Assembly: GCA_021234535.1 (NCBI GenBank)
Contig: CM037850.1
Location: 2,604,001-2,668,000, forward strand
Reading direction: 5' to 3'
DNA from: Stichopus chloronotus
Taxonomy: Eukaryota; Echinodermata; Holothuroidea; Aspidochirotida; Stichopodidae
Length of the DNA stretch: 64,000 nucleotides
Part shown: positions 25,601 through 36,780 of the stretch, in pieces
Layout of the letters: every line of letters begins with the position of its first letter
Numbering within the stretch: position 1 is the stretch's first letter
Translations under genes and position numbers: made by a program
Notes under the pieces: model-generated
Seen by the model: the letters and a program-made list of their open reading frames with translations, nothing else
What the model was told of the DNA's origin: nothing
The model's database searches: none

Positions 25601-26440
25601 ATATAACCTATGCGGTACCGCAGTGACCTTAATCTACAGTAGTAACTTGCAATTGGGAATTATGGAAGGACTGTGACAGGATACTTGGATAGGCACATGC
25701 GCTATTGCCAGTAGCTACAGCTTATGGTCAGTATGGTGATTGCATAGGTTATGTGGGGTGAGTTTGTGGGGTGAGTTTTTGTTAGTTCTCAAACCACTTA
25801 CTGTAGTTTTGGGGAGTCTAAGGCAGTGGAAGAGCTAGGCCCCATCCTGTACTGTAGACCTATGTACACAGGGAAAATGTGTTCCTATCATGTTGAAATG
25901 CAAACTTCAGCAATTTCAAAGAAACTTCCAAAAGTTTCGATGTTTCGCTTCCAAATGTGTGATCGTTACACAAGAAGCTATAAAACTCAACTCACCTACA
26001 GTACAATTTGCATTCGCTGTTTAAATTCCCTCGCCATCATTCAGATTTATATTGAGGATGTCAATTTTTTAACCTCAACTTATGTCTCTGAAGGATAGTC
26101 ATTCACAGAATCATTGCCTTCATTCCTCACTTACATGTCTTGGCACAACAACTGCACTGCCGTCTACCATGTCTTTAATAGGAAGGATGTATGCATCACG
26201 GACCTGTTGGAACTACACCCTGCATGTTAAAAGATCATCATCACAAACTTCCCAATGACATTTTGAATCCCCTTAATGTTGCTTAGGCTAATTGTAAAAT
26301 TAAAACAGTCTAGGTTAATTCCCTGGGTGAACATCAGTTGTTTAGCACAATAACAACCCCAAAAATGTCGTCTTAAATTAGAGTTATAATCTCCTCTATT
26401 GGCTTAAATTCTAAATAAGTTGTTTTTATGCTGTGTTTTT
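22634..26440. other. No named feature
   Basis: A/T-rich. Frames at 23396-23662 (minus), 23589-23870 and 25826-26098 were read; none has a convincing domain and paired splice sites. A C7/A11 tract lies at about 24490-24508. Confidence 0.45.
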
Positions 26441-27270
26441 CTTCACATACCATAGCTGCTATCCATGCATAGATCTCTGTTGCATGGATGAGTATTCTGC
26501 ATAAGCTGATGTTGTCCTGCATGTAAAGCTATAGCTCTCTGTATCCTGCATTAAGTGATATGATCAATCCACATGCCCTTTTAGTGCTCCACATGTATCC
26601 TGCATAGATCATTCCATCTCCTTGTGTGTAATAGCTCTGACCCAATCCCCTATAGCAGTCTGCATGTGTACTGGGAAAACTCCCCCCTTCTCACAAGGGC
26701 AGATCCAACAATTGATATAAAGGGTGAGGGTCAAAATGTAGTGTGCTGAAGGGATGCTGATTGCCAGGTGCAAATGCATGCAAATTGCTTTTATTATGGT
26801 GTAGAGTCCAGGGACATGTGTGGGGGTCCCTGGTGGGGTCCATGGGCTAATCACCTGCAGAAGCTCTCGCAATGTGAGACAATTTGTATCCTACATGCAG
26901 AAAATAGTTTAAACCGAGGCCATTACATGCCTCACTGTAGATACCCCTACATACAGGATACTGTATGTCCTGCAAAATCTGTACTTGACACCATTTTATT
27001 TTTAGAAAAAAAACAAAACATGGTCAATGGAGGGGTGGCATGTACCCCCATCTGGATCCACTATTGGCTCCCTGTATCATGCAGAGCTCTCCATATATCC
27101 TGCATTCACATGAGGCTCTCTACATTCCCTATAGAGTAATGAACTAACTGCTCCTCATGCTACATACACATAGCTCCCTATTATTCTGTGTAGCTCTCTA
27201 TAGCTGCATATTCTATATTATAATATCTCCTGATCAACATGTATTGATTCTCTCACTCTCTATGTATATA
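26441..27270 (+). repeat. Degenerate AGCTCTCTGTATCCTGCAT-type satellite-like region
   Basis: Imperfect phrases such as AGCTCTCTGTATCCTGCATT (26532), CTCCACATGTATCCTGCATA (26587), CATATATCCTGCATTCACAT (27091) and TAGCTCTCTATAGCTGCATA (27190) recur irregularly. Like the 19.8 and 60.8 kb regions, it is an old decayed tandem array. Overlapping frames at 26609-26872 (minus) and 26768-27139 arise from it. Confidence 0.5.
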
Positions 27271-27859
27271 TATGTACTACAACTAGGTGCTTTTGTTTTT
27301 ATATTTTGCTCAGATTTCCTTCCTATCTATTGGTTCTAATTGTTTCTCATTTATATTTTTTGAATCTCAAATTCCTTTGTTAAAATAAACTTTAAAAGTA
27401 TTTGGTACAGTGCAACATCTACAGTATTCTTGATATATACGTGACTACCTGAATTTGAAAAGACTTTTTGCCGGAAGACGAAAAAAAAAGTGTCTCATTT
27501 TTAGCTAAGAAAACCCTTCTCTTATGAACTTCCATATTGTAAAATAGTATAATTACAGTATACTTAAGTTGAGCACTCTTCTTGGGTATTGTGAATGTTC
27601 AAGGTCAACATAAAATGCACATTAAGCCAGTTTAACAGACTAAAGCTTCTGTTGCATGATGGTGCCATAGAGATTAATTTTCAATATAATTTGAAGTGAA
27701 TTTTAATTTCTGTATTTTCCAGAACTTGTAAAACAGTACATTGCAATTAATGAACTGCCGCAAATGGAAATTCCTTTCTCATAATTATTAGATGCAGAAA
27801 TTCAAAAACTTTGAATCACTAATTATTTTTTTTTGAGCATTCCTGTGTATGCATTCTTA
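27271..27859. other. No named feature
   Basis: Very A/T-rich with an A9 tract at 27481. Nothing recognised. Confidence 0.4.
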
Positions 27860-28560
27860 TACTCAGGCGTTCGTGGTGTGTGTCGATTTTACTCGGCTTA
27901 TCGTCCACGTTTATGCATAGTCAAGCTCACGAGTTTGTGTGCCCAGCTAATGAAAACCATACTGTATATATATGTATATGACCGCCATACAGTGCAACAG
28001 ACCACACTACTGTTTAGTTCATCCATTAGCACTACATGCTAACGTCATACATCTTAGTTGCCATGGTGAATTCTAAAAATAGCCGCGGTGGATGTCTTAG
28101 ATGAGTTTTCTAATAAAGCCATGAGTACGGGATGCCGCTGCATGCTGCTACCTGCAGTGTATGTACATGTGGAGGATATATCGTCGTCAGGGAAAATCCT
28201 CAACATGGAGGAGGGATCCATCAATAATACTGTCTGTAGTACTAGATCCTTCTTGTGAATTACTGGATCTGTAATATTCCTTGTAGAACCTACAGGAGTT
28301 GGCTGTGTGACTTTCAGTGTACGGTGGTACTGTACCGTACTATCTGGGTATCGTCTGCACTTTAACAGTAAATGAAAAAAAACAAACAAACTCAGAAATG
28401 GTGGAGACCCATCCGTGACCGTGCGGTGAGCTCTTCTCCGGTGCATAGGATATAGGACGCATAGTTTCGTTATTTTCCAAAGATATTTTGGACCGGAAAG
28501 ACGGAGACATATTTTCTACTCAATCGTCGACACCGTATTTATTGGACAGGATCAATACTG
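27860..28560. promoter_or_regulatory. CpG-retaining segment, possible regulatory region
   Basis: CpG dinucleotides are visibly denser than in the surrounding DNA: GGCGTTCGTGG, TCGATTTTACTCGG, AGCCGCGG, TATCGTCGTC, CCGTGACCGTGCGG, CTCCGG, GACCGGAAAGACGG, AATCGTCGACACCG. In a CpG-depleted genome this can mark unmethylated promoter or enhancer DNA, or a recent insertion. It contains the minus-strand exon candidate 28152-28359. Confidence 0.3.
28152..28359 (-). CDS. Candidate internal exon on the minus strand in a CpG-retaining segment
   Basis: The minus strand carries a T-rich tract, then an ACTGTTAAAG acceptor ending at 28360. A 208-nt segment open in phase 0 follows and ends CTGCAG with a GTAGCA donor at 28151. 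It lies inside a longer open frame of 130 codons (28446-28054). The product reads CRRYPDSTVQYHRTLK, later KKDLVLQTVLLMDPSSM and RIFPDDDISSTCTYT. No family is recognised. Codon use includes several TTA, CTA and GTA codons, which weakens the case. The segment lies in a region with unusually many CpG dinucleotides for this window, so a regulatory region read as an open frame is the main alternative. Confidence 0.22.
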
Positions 28561-29493
28561 TCTGAATTTGATGCAGTTGGTCAAAAATATGCTCCTGAGT
28601 TATCTGACTGGTGACTGCAGATGAATACTCAAATGTATGTAGAACTATTGCTTTGTTTTGTTTCTAACAACAGTTGTACTTGTCGACTTCTAAATACGTT
28701 TAAACTCTTTAAAAGTGTAAAGTATGGCAGACTTGCAAGCATTACTTTTGATACAGTAAGTCTCACATGTAACAATTTCCTCTTTAATTTTTTTCTTTAA
28801 ATTGTTGTTATCTAAAGTGATAATCATTTGTATTGATTACACTGTTCTTTATTTTCTTAATTTGTCTTTTGTGAACATTTTGTAAAAGGTTTTTAAATTA
28901 AGGCAATTCCTTTGGAATTTATATAATTTATGTAGACTTTGCTTGCTTTTTGATCCTTCTATCAAGAGTTGATCTTGCATTTTATGTAGCCAATTAAGTA
29001 CCATAATATCACTCCCAGAAATTATCTCTCGCAATCACTCCTGAAAGAAATTATGTAGACTATTCGTCCATGAAGGAAAAGGAAACAATTCTGTGCCATT
29101 ATCCCCATAGGGACTTTACACCAACTAATCTTAAATTATAATTTTGACCCTTATTAGCTACTTCAAGCTGCACATACTGATTTTTTTTGCAGGTTGCACT
29201 TACCTCATTATTACATCATAATCATATTTTCCTTTGTATATCATGATTCTGCAGGAGTGTAGAAGTTGGGGGCAGAAAAGAAAGGTTCATTAACTGACAT
29301 TTGTGTAAATGAATGATTTTGTGGTATATGGCCTAATCACAAGTGGTCTGTTGAAAATGTCAAGGTACGTCTGTTTGATAGACTTAGATGTCCAGCAATG
29401 TACAGCTAGGTATCCCTGTGCCTTAACGGTTGAGAATTATGACTGAAGGGGGTAACTCATTCTTGACCACACATGAGTATTCCTAAACTTCAG
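28561..29493. other. No named feature
   Basis: T-rich DNA without recognisable exon or repeat. Confidence 0.4.
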
Positions 29494-29578
29494 CACTCCT
29501 CACTAACCTGTCCCCAACACAATAAATCAATGAAACCCTTCTCCTGTGGCATACTGTACCTCGTTGTGTCTGAGACAG
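29494..29578 (+). CDS. Candidate exon with a perfect CAG/GTAAGT donor
   Basis: An AAACTTCAG acceptor ends at 29493 and a perfect CAG|GTAAGTGAG donor begins at 29579, enclosing 85 nt open in one frame (HSSLTCPQHNKSMKPF, then SCGILYLVVSET). It ends in phase 1. It may be a small coding exon or an untranslated upstream exon of a plus-strand transcript such as the DGK gene 16 kb downstream. No homology is recognised. Confidence 0.18.
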
Positions 29579-29939
29579 GTAAGTGAGTTGTTGGTATATG
29601 TACACCAAAGCATATGAATTTTTTGGTATTTCTGAAATAGTCCATTGAATTCATATTTTGAAGTGATGGCGTGAGTTTTAAGAAACTACAAAAGTAAAAT
29701 GTTGCTTCACTTACGCTTTTCTTTATCTTTCAATTCCATACGGAAGCTTTGTATTGTTGACATGAGGCATATAAAAGCCAAATAAGACACTGAAAGTTTC
29801 TGAAACGCATATAAACGTTGTCAAAACGGTAAAACACTGACCTGCTTTAAAAAAAAAAACGGTAGTAATTATCAACATTAGACTGCGCCTACAAATAGCC
29901 TGATAATGAATATGCAATACCAACGAAGGTGGCATTGAT

Positions 29940-31289
29940 ACAAGAGGCTTGCTACTCAAGTCGAAGGTCCATCACGACGATGTTTATCCACGCATGTACA
30001 ATATGCTATTCTAATACACTGTATACGTACGTTCTGGTACTGTTGCACTGAACTGAACACAAATTACTATAGCAAAACTTAATACTTACATTACTTGCCC
30101 GTATATAGTGGTAAGGCTGTTCCGTCATCGGAAAATTATTTGAACTCAGTCGGTTTGAGACTAAGATCTTTGTTGAAAAAACAAACTCGATGGCAAGTTT
30201 TTTTTCTTAAGAACTTCTAACGTTAGCACAGCAGCCTTCAATTCTGCAACCCTAGGGTGCAATTAAGCCTCGCCAACGTGAACTAGCTTGATGCTTGCAC
30301 TAAGTTAGGCTGATACTGATGTTACACGTCTTGCGAGAACTTGTGGCTTCCATATTTGCGTAAATGATGTAGACTAAGGCCTAGCAAGAAACCGTAACAT
30401 CGACTTGGCATCACTGCACAAACCTGCCACGTAAAGTACACAGTTGTATACAGAAAGGTATTCTACTGCCCTGTGGCAGTACTGCTCCTCCGGAGTGTTT
30501 GTGTAGGCAATACGTACTAGTAAACGTGTGCGCTTGGTTTGTGTTATATGGTATATACTGCGATCAGCTGATCAGCTCTTTCAATCTTGTGAATATGCAT
30601 TAGTAAGTACATTTTCATTGGCCTGTTCAAGTGAGGTTCGTTGTGGAACTGAATAAGTTTTGTCTGCAGCACAGTTTACGCGTCCCCATGTTTAATCGAT
30701 ATTTCTGCGAAAATAAGAAGGTTTTTGACGGAAATGAGAATTTGCAGGTCAGTTATTTTCCAAAAGCGTTCACTTGGTCCATTCTAACGAATGTCAGATA
30801 TTTTGGACATGAATTTTCTGTGCTTTTAGTTTCTTACAACTCACGCCATCACTTTAAGTTAAAATGTGCTCAGTGTTTGACCAATCACAGTCAGTGCTGT
30901 ATTTTACACAATCACTGTTGTGCATATTCACTGCATGATCACATCAGGGTGGTGACTTTGCATACATCAGTATGTGTTCCTTCGAGGTACCGTCCCCTTG
31001 TGTATTCATTAATGTACAATTCATTATTGTCCTCTCAGATCAATTTAATCCATCATGAGTGTTTCTTGTCAACTTCAATATGTCTGTGTTAGGTTAAAGA
31101 ACAGTGCAGTGACACCGACCAGGGTTGTGCGGTGGTGGCTGTTTTGAAGAAAAAGAGGCTAATTTGGCTAATTTGCGGACCATGGCAAGCATTCAGCAAG
31201 CCCATGAGCGTTTTTTTTATTCATTGAACTGTGAACAGCAGTAGTGCACGATCATCACGATCGATGTTCTAGTCGTGGTTAGCGTTTGT
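29940..31289. promoter_or_regulatory. Second CpG-retaining segment with a long open frame
   Basis: CpG-dense phrases include TCACGACGATG, TCCGTCATCGG, CTCGCCAACGTG and CCTCCGGAG. An open frame of 153 codons (30631-31092) lies within. It reads as His/Cys/Ser-rich without a recognisable domain, and contains a GCAG|GTCAGT donor-like site at 30747-30748. Long frames of this size are at the upper end of what chance gives here. I treat it as regulatory or transcribed DNA of unknown nature, not a gene call. Confidence 0.25.
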
Positions 31290-31450
31290 CAGGGTTGTAA
31301 CGAGTCAATGACTCTAGCCACCGACCTTCAAAAGGGAAATGACTCAAGGAATTGATTTGTCCTCGTAGGAATAGTACAGTGACTCGAGTCACTGACTTGA
31401 TCCACATGAAAAGTAGTCACCGAGTCGGCTGGACTGCAAATTGGGTGACG
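31290..31450 (+). mobile_element. Possible hAT-type remnant with clustered TGACTC/GAGTCA sites
   Basis: Begins CAGGGTTGTAACGAGTCA at 31290 and carries at least five TGACTC or GAGTCA half-sites, including the perfect 18-bp palindrome CAGTGACTCGAGTCACTG at 31377-31394. The start resembles terminal repeats of some hAT elements (CAGGG-type). The reverse complement, TACAACCCTG, closes a TTGACT-rich segment at 42226-42235. The element type is inferred; no target duplication was established. Confidence 0.35.
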
Positions 31451-31905
31451 TATAAATCGTTACAGCTTCGGTTTTTGTGTTGTACGTGGCATGTGGGTCA
31501 GGTTATGTACTGTATTAGGTGAGAAATGTCTTAAGCTGATCCTTAACGACCATAGTAGTTACAACATGGCTGACTGACACCTGTGTACGCTTTTGTTTAA
31601 ATGTCTGGAATCGTCATAAGTTAAAGTTGTAGTAATTTGAAAGTTCTTTCGATTTGAAATATTGGACCATAGCCTATGTGACATTAACATCCGTGAAATA
31701 ATATGTGTGGTAAAGTTGCCTGCATCCATATGACACTGTTAAGGTAGCACTCTAGCAATATTTTAGTTAAATGATGCACATGACTTTTAATGAACAGCCA
31801 TGAAGATCCACCTGTACAGTACAGTAGGTGTGTAGCCATTACACTGTTGAGATTGCAGCACACGTGCAATTGCAAAGCTACAATTACAATATGTCTCATT
31901 CACAT

Positions 31906-31992
31906 CGTAGACGCATACTTACCCCTTGCTTACTTATGCATTAGTTTTACCCTGCTCAAACAACCATGGAGACAACTCTGACACTGCGCCCT
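31906..31992 (+). repeat. TAGACATATACTTACC-family repeat fragment
   Basis: GTAGACGCATACTTACCCCT, TTGCTT, TATGCATTAGTTTTACC, CTGCTCAAA and ACTCTGACACTGCGCCC follow in the same order as at 36684-36778, and in part at 36053-36120. Confidence 0.6.
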
Positions 31993-32170
31993 CATCATTT
32001 TCTTCACCTCAAAATGAATTGATCCAATACATCCAACTTGTTCTACTTTAGCATTTCAAAAAGATTGTAGCAGTAGCTCTTAAAATGTATTAAAGTAACT
32101 ATTACTTAACTCAACCCATTGTTCAATCTTTCCAGACTTGAGATCAATCATCTCATGTAGCTACTGTATA

Positions 32171-32237
32171 TGTAGGAGCCTTGTTATTATTCTACTGTAG
32201 GAGCCTAACCATTATTCTGCGGTAGGGGCCTAAGGGA
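32171..32237 (+). repeat. 25-bp tandem repeat, three copies
   Basis: TGTAGGAGCC starts at 32171 and 32196, and GGTAGGGGCC at 32221, each followed by a TTATTCT-type segment. The third copy runs into the left arm of the foldback element. Confidence 0.75.
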
Positions 32238-32475
32238 AGCCTCACAAATCTAACCTAAGATCATCTCAGAGCAAGCCGTTGCTATCCATTGTAATAAGGA
32301 TAGCAACCAGAGAGAGTCACACTTAATTGCACATATCTCGTGGTTTGATATAGCCTATATGTACAGGGTGTGTGTACTCAAGCACGTGAGATATGCAGGC
32401 TACGTAATGAGAAGCAGTGTGAAGATTTGTGGGACTAGGATGATCTTAGTTTAGATTTGTGAGGATTCCCTAACC
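32229..32475. mobile_element. Foldback/MITE-like element with about 37-bp terminal inverted repeats
   Basis: The left arm (about 32229-32265) contains CCTCACAAATCTAACC and AAGATCATC. The right arm (32439-32475) is its near-perfect reverse complement (GATGATCTT, AGATTTGTGAGG, TTCCC). The inside is also partly self-complementary: ACATATCTCGTG against CACGTGAGATATG, and a nested hairpin GTTGCTATCC...GGATAGCAAC near 32279-32308. At about 250 bp with no open frame it fits a non-autonomous foldback element. No clear target-site duplication was identified. Confidence 0.7.
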
Positions 32476-33289
32476 ATCATTATACAGTACCTGGATTGAC
32501 ATGAACTACATTGTACTCCTTTCTATAGATCTAGGTTCCCAGTAATATGGAATGTTGGTTGTGTAGATGTTGATACTATATAGTACTATAGTCTGTACAA
32601 GATACTATCGTGTTATTCAACATATCTTAATGGATGGTGCCACATGTACTACCAAAGAACTCTAAGCAATTGTATGACAATTGAAACGTCAAAGTATGCT
32701 GATTACTGTAGAAGTATTCTGAGATCATTATGGATGAATTTTTTTTTTTATTTGCTTGGCCCAAGCATTCACGTCAGGAAGCTGGAATTATGAGTCATAC
32801 TGGCAATCACCTCTACCTTTGCTCTTTGTCAGTGTGTCAGGGAATTCAGAGAATGCAAGTGAAAAGATCACCTAGCTGCCACAAAATCTACACTCATCAT
32901 CCAGATAATTGAATAGGAAACTTGTCTCGACATTTTTGTTGGCCCTGCAACCTATAAAATTCAGACTCTACAAGAAAGTGTAGAAATTCACCGTTACTTG
33001 GAATCAAACAGACCAATGGGAATGGTATGAATATTCAGTTATGAGTTATCAAAAATGGGGCTTAGTTGCTTTTTTTTAATTTTTTTTATTTGGTAGCTAT
33101 CTGACATATTCCACCGACAAATTCTTCACTTAGACGTTATTTTCATAAGCACTGTTCACAGTCTTTGACCTAATTAGTGTACCAGTGCAAATGCAGAATA
33201 GTAGGAGGTTCGCTGTACTCTGCATGCAGTGTGTATATATGCCGGCCAGCTACAGCTAGTACATATTGTTAGCCAGTTAATTATAGTGC
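32476..33289. other. No named feature
   Basis: Contains T-rich runs near 32740 and 33070. No exon-like structure. Confidence 0.4.
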
Positions 33290-33925
33290 GTGTGAAGACT
33301 GTATTCGTCATGTTCTAACACCATCATACCATGGTGTTTTCATGACGGGCATACTCGTCTCGCAACAGTTGCACCAAATAGATGTCACAATACACCGTGG
33401 TATTAAGATTGCTTGCTGTAAACGTTCTCGGCCCTGTATAATCATCTGTTCACCTGATGCTTCAGGATGGACCTATCCATCTTCTGAGTGTACTGAGACA
33501 TTGATTATTCCCAAAGGAGAATTTCCTGAGCCTGCTGAGGTACAATTGTGGGTATTTTCTCTCTGGTTTCAAATGTTTCAGTGCCCCCCGCCCTCTACTT
33601 GAAAAGAGAAAAGCAGAATTCTGGACCAATTACTGTACCTTCCCAGCGTTTAATATTTAATTTGAATTTTGAGTCACATAGTGTGTCATTAAATGAGGAG
33701 GAATGGCGTAGGTGATTTAGAGAGAACTCCTACAAATAAAAAAAAGAGAGACTGTATTTTGATTGTATTTGCTTCAAAAACAAGAAGAAAAAGGTGATGT
33801 CAGTTAATGTTTACAGTGTATTTTTTGCAGTGTTAAGTTGAAATTTGTGGAAAAAAAAAAGACATTTTTGGGAATTTATTCTGAGTGAGATAAAAGTTAT
33901 ATTTATATTCTACAGTTTGTTGGTT
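33290..33925 (+). repeat. 600-700 bp dispersed repeat family, copy 3
   Basis: Head with TGTATTCGTCATGTTCTAAC and GGCATACTCGTC (33300-33360) matches copy 1. The body blocks TAGTGTGTCATTAAATGAGG, TTGCTTCAAAAACAAGAAG, AAAAAGGTGATG, CAGTGTTAAGTTGAAATTTG and GACATTTTTGGG match copies 1 and 2. The frame at 33342-33602 is repeat-derived. Confidence 0.7.
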
Positions 33926-34055
33926 ATGTGTGAAATTTCACTTTTAAATATGGATGAAGGTTGAAAATTTACCTTATGCACACTGCATCTTAATGCTCTA
34001 ATCCTTTGTCGAGCCTGTTCCTTATTTCATTTTGACTTTTTCTATTCTTCTGATT

Positions 34056-34135
34056 TTGTAAAGCGCAGTGAGCACTTTGGTGTATTTTGGGGCATTTTAA
34101 GTCTTATTATTTTTATTATTATAATAAAGATCTTT
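34056..34135 (+). mobile_element. 3' tail of a CR1/L2-like LINE or a derived SINE
   Basis: TTGTAAAGCGCAGTGAGCAC at 34056, then GTATTTTGGGGCATTTTAAG, ends in an imperfect TTATTATT array. This order (GTAAAGCGC...GAGC, a GGCGC/GGGGC-type turn, short simple-repeat tail) is the familiar 3' end of CR1/L2-clade elements and of SINEs that borrow their tails. Only the tail is recognisable; no reverse transcriptase frame is present. Confidence 0.55.
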
Positions 34136-35280
34136 TTATAGCATGCCAAAAATAGAAGTTTATCCCAGTGTTTGTCAACATCCTGGGCTAACACCTGTTT
34201 TCATGTGCCCTAGCTGCAACACTGCCAATCAACATATGGCCAGCTTTTATATAGATCTGCTTTCAGTCACTGCCCATCAATTTTGCTATTATTTTTGTAG
34301 ATTTATTTGGCCTTTGTGGTTTTTGTACATGTGCATGATATTATAAATTGTGCATGCTTGACCGCCCTATACCCCCTGACATCTGGTGAAGTGTCTGTAT
34401 TGATTTCTGTTCAGTGACGTACAATTAGGATGCTCACCACAAGTGGCGATGTCATTGTAATATAGTCAAGGTTGACTAATTCCATATGAGCAGATTATGC
34501 ATTAGTTGGTATAGATATCCTCTGGCAAAATTGATGGTATTCACCCAGTGTCCTGTCTGATAGGATATTGCATTTTTGTTACACAATTTAAAATATTAAA
34601 TTCAGCCTGATGAAGAAGACACATGGATTACAATGTTGGCAGTTTTGCGTTGAGGAGAAGAAATGTGACGTAGGGTTACTTTTCAGATGAACTCTAAGAT
34701 ATATTGCTATTGTCAAGAAAAAAAAAGTAAAGTAGCCAAAATAGTTGACATTTTTAAAGTACTGTACGCTAACTCCCACAGCCTATTTTTAATTCCGTCA
34801 GTTGGACTTGCAATGCTGAGAGCGTTCAGTGACTGTACTTATTGACCTTAAAAGCACGATGATCACACGTGAGGTACGTGTGAAATGTTCCTATGACGTC
34901 ACTTCTGAAGCACCCTCATTTTGAAGTGGGAAAAACAGAAGTGTACACAGTATGTGTAAAAGAAAATAATAATTTGAAAATCTCATTGTTTGTGTCCTCC
35001 GTTCAGTAGATCTGTAAACATTCATTAAAGATTTCTGCAAATAATGCAAACAGTTTTGTTCAAATATTTACTTTTTTATGGAATGAATTAAATTGTTTAC
35101 ATTCCAGCTGGACTGCAACAGATGCCATGTAGCATCAGGTGTATGCAAATGTCCTTACGTAATTTAGTTCAATCATTAGGACTGGACTGTGCATTAAATA
35201 ATGATAATGCCATCATTGGTGTTTGACGTGAGTGATGCATAAGGGCACAGGAGGAATGCATCCAGTGCCAGCATTGTCCT
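34136..35280. other. No named feature
   Basis: A/T-rich. Short frames at 34143-34346 and 34588-34779 (minus) are not supported. Confidence 0.4.
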
Positions 35281-36031
35281 CTGGGTGTGCATTACCCTCA
35301 TTTAATGCACTGAGGTTCAAAGTTGATTATAACCTTTTTAATTCATACAGAGTGAGATTTGGATCAAAAAGATGAAAACAAAAAGTTTGGGAACCTTTGC
35401 AAGTAACCACATTTTTAATAAAAGCTATACCTTGAAAAAGGTAAACAACAATGTTCATGCATGGTTGACATAGCATCACCATTGTTTTGTGTAAGATAGT
35501 AGACAACAAAACACTGTCAACAAAACGCTGTCTGGGTGTGCATTATCCTAAGTTAATGCACTGAGGTCCACAGTTGATTATAATCTTTTAAAATTCATAC
35601 CGTAGTCTGAGATTTGGATCAAAAAGACGAAAACAAAAGTTTGGGAACCTTCGCAAGTAACCACATTTTTAATAAAAGCTGTACCTTGAAAAAGGTAAAC
35701 AACAATGTTCATGCATGGTTGACATAGCATCACCATTGTTTTGTGTAAGATAGTAGGACAACAAAACACTGTCAACAAAACACTGTCTGGGTGTGCATTA
35801 TCCTAAGTTAATGCACTGAGGTCCACAGTTGATTATAATCTTTTAAAATTCATACCGTAGTCTGAGATTTGGATCAAAAAGACTGAAAACAAAAGTTTGG
35901 GAACCTTCGCAAGTAACCACATTTTTAATAAAAGCTATACCTTGAAAAAGGTATAAACAACAATGTTCATGCATGGTCGACATAGCATCACCATTGTTTT
36001 GTGTAAGATAGTGGACAACAAAACACTGTCA
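35281..36031 (+). repeat. 252-bp unit, three tandem copies
   Basis: CTGGGTGTGCATTA starts at 35281 and 35533, and GCACTGAGG at 35307, 35559 and 35813, giving periods of 252 and 254. Copies share GAGATTTGGATCAAAAAGA, GTTTGGGAACCTT, CACATTTTTAATAAAAGC, TACCTTGAAAAAGGTA and CATCACCATTGTTTTGTGTA with only a few differences, so this is a recent tandem amplification. Minus-strand frames at 35327-35509 and 35578-35778 are the same repeat read twice. TACCTT-GAAA-AAGGTA is an internal short palindrome. Confidence 0.93.
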
Positions 36032-36780
36032 ATCTATGCATGGATTCACGTTGTAGACATATTAACTTACCTCTTGCTTCACTAAGATTTCATTCAGTAA
36101 GACCTTACTCAAAGTGCAGTTAAAATCATTTGTAGAATATTCAAGTATATGTGCTTAATTCTTCGTCAACGGGTTTCTTGTTGTTTTGTGTTTTGTGTTC
36201 ATTAGTTTTGCATTAATTGTTATGCAACGCAACAAGTTCATATTCATTTGTATTATGTGTCTTTGCTATCTTTTTTCACATAATTTTATGTATTTAGGGC
36301 GTGATTGTTTTCTAGTGCACTTTGAGCATTGGGTCAAAGTGAATGTCGTTAGTGAAGTAATGGGTGAGTTAGTCACTCATGACTACCCAGACCAATGAGA
36401 CGTGGAGATTTTATACATATATCCGCCAGTGATTTCACTCCAGAGCTGACCATGCATTACATATGGATAATGCACGGTCACCTGACTGTAATAGGCCAAG
36501 AGGAGTTGATGATTCTTAACCAAGTATGCATTAATCGATACTGATTAACCCATGCTTCTGTTCAGCAACTATTCAACTTTTGTAGAGCTCTTTGATTTTT
36601 AATTTTGTTTGCACTTTTCACATGTAGCATTTAAGTTGCATTCATTGATAGGCTAGCTGTTCAAATATGAAGATGATTAATACCATAGACATATACTTAC
36701 CACTTGCTTCACTAATGCATAAAGTTTGACCGTGCTCAAAGTGCATTCAAAGTCAATTCTGACAGTGCGCCCCCTAAGTC
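36032..36780 (+). repeat. Continuation of the 252-bp/TAGACATATACTTACC family
   Basis: Two TAGACATAT...ACTTACC segments (36053-36120 and 36684-36778) flank a stretch with CGGTCACCTGACTGTAATAG and GGAGTTGATGATTC (36475-36515). The latter recurs at 51222-51270 beside the related copy in DGK intron 1. The 252-bp array and these segments are probably parts of one larger dispersed element. Confidence 0.55.

Noticed and set aside
30631..31092. 153-codon plus-strand frame
   Set aside because: No ATG-consistent start context, no domain, and Cys/His/Ser-rich composition typical of T-rich noncoding DNA. Not called as a gene.
35327..35778. Two similar 60-66 codon minus-strand frames suggesting a gene family
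   Set aside because: They are two copies of the 252-bp tandem repeat, and frameshifts between copies show no selection on the frame.
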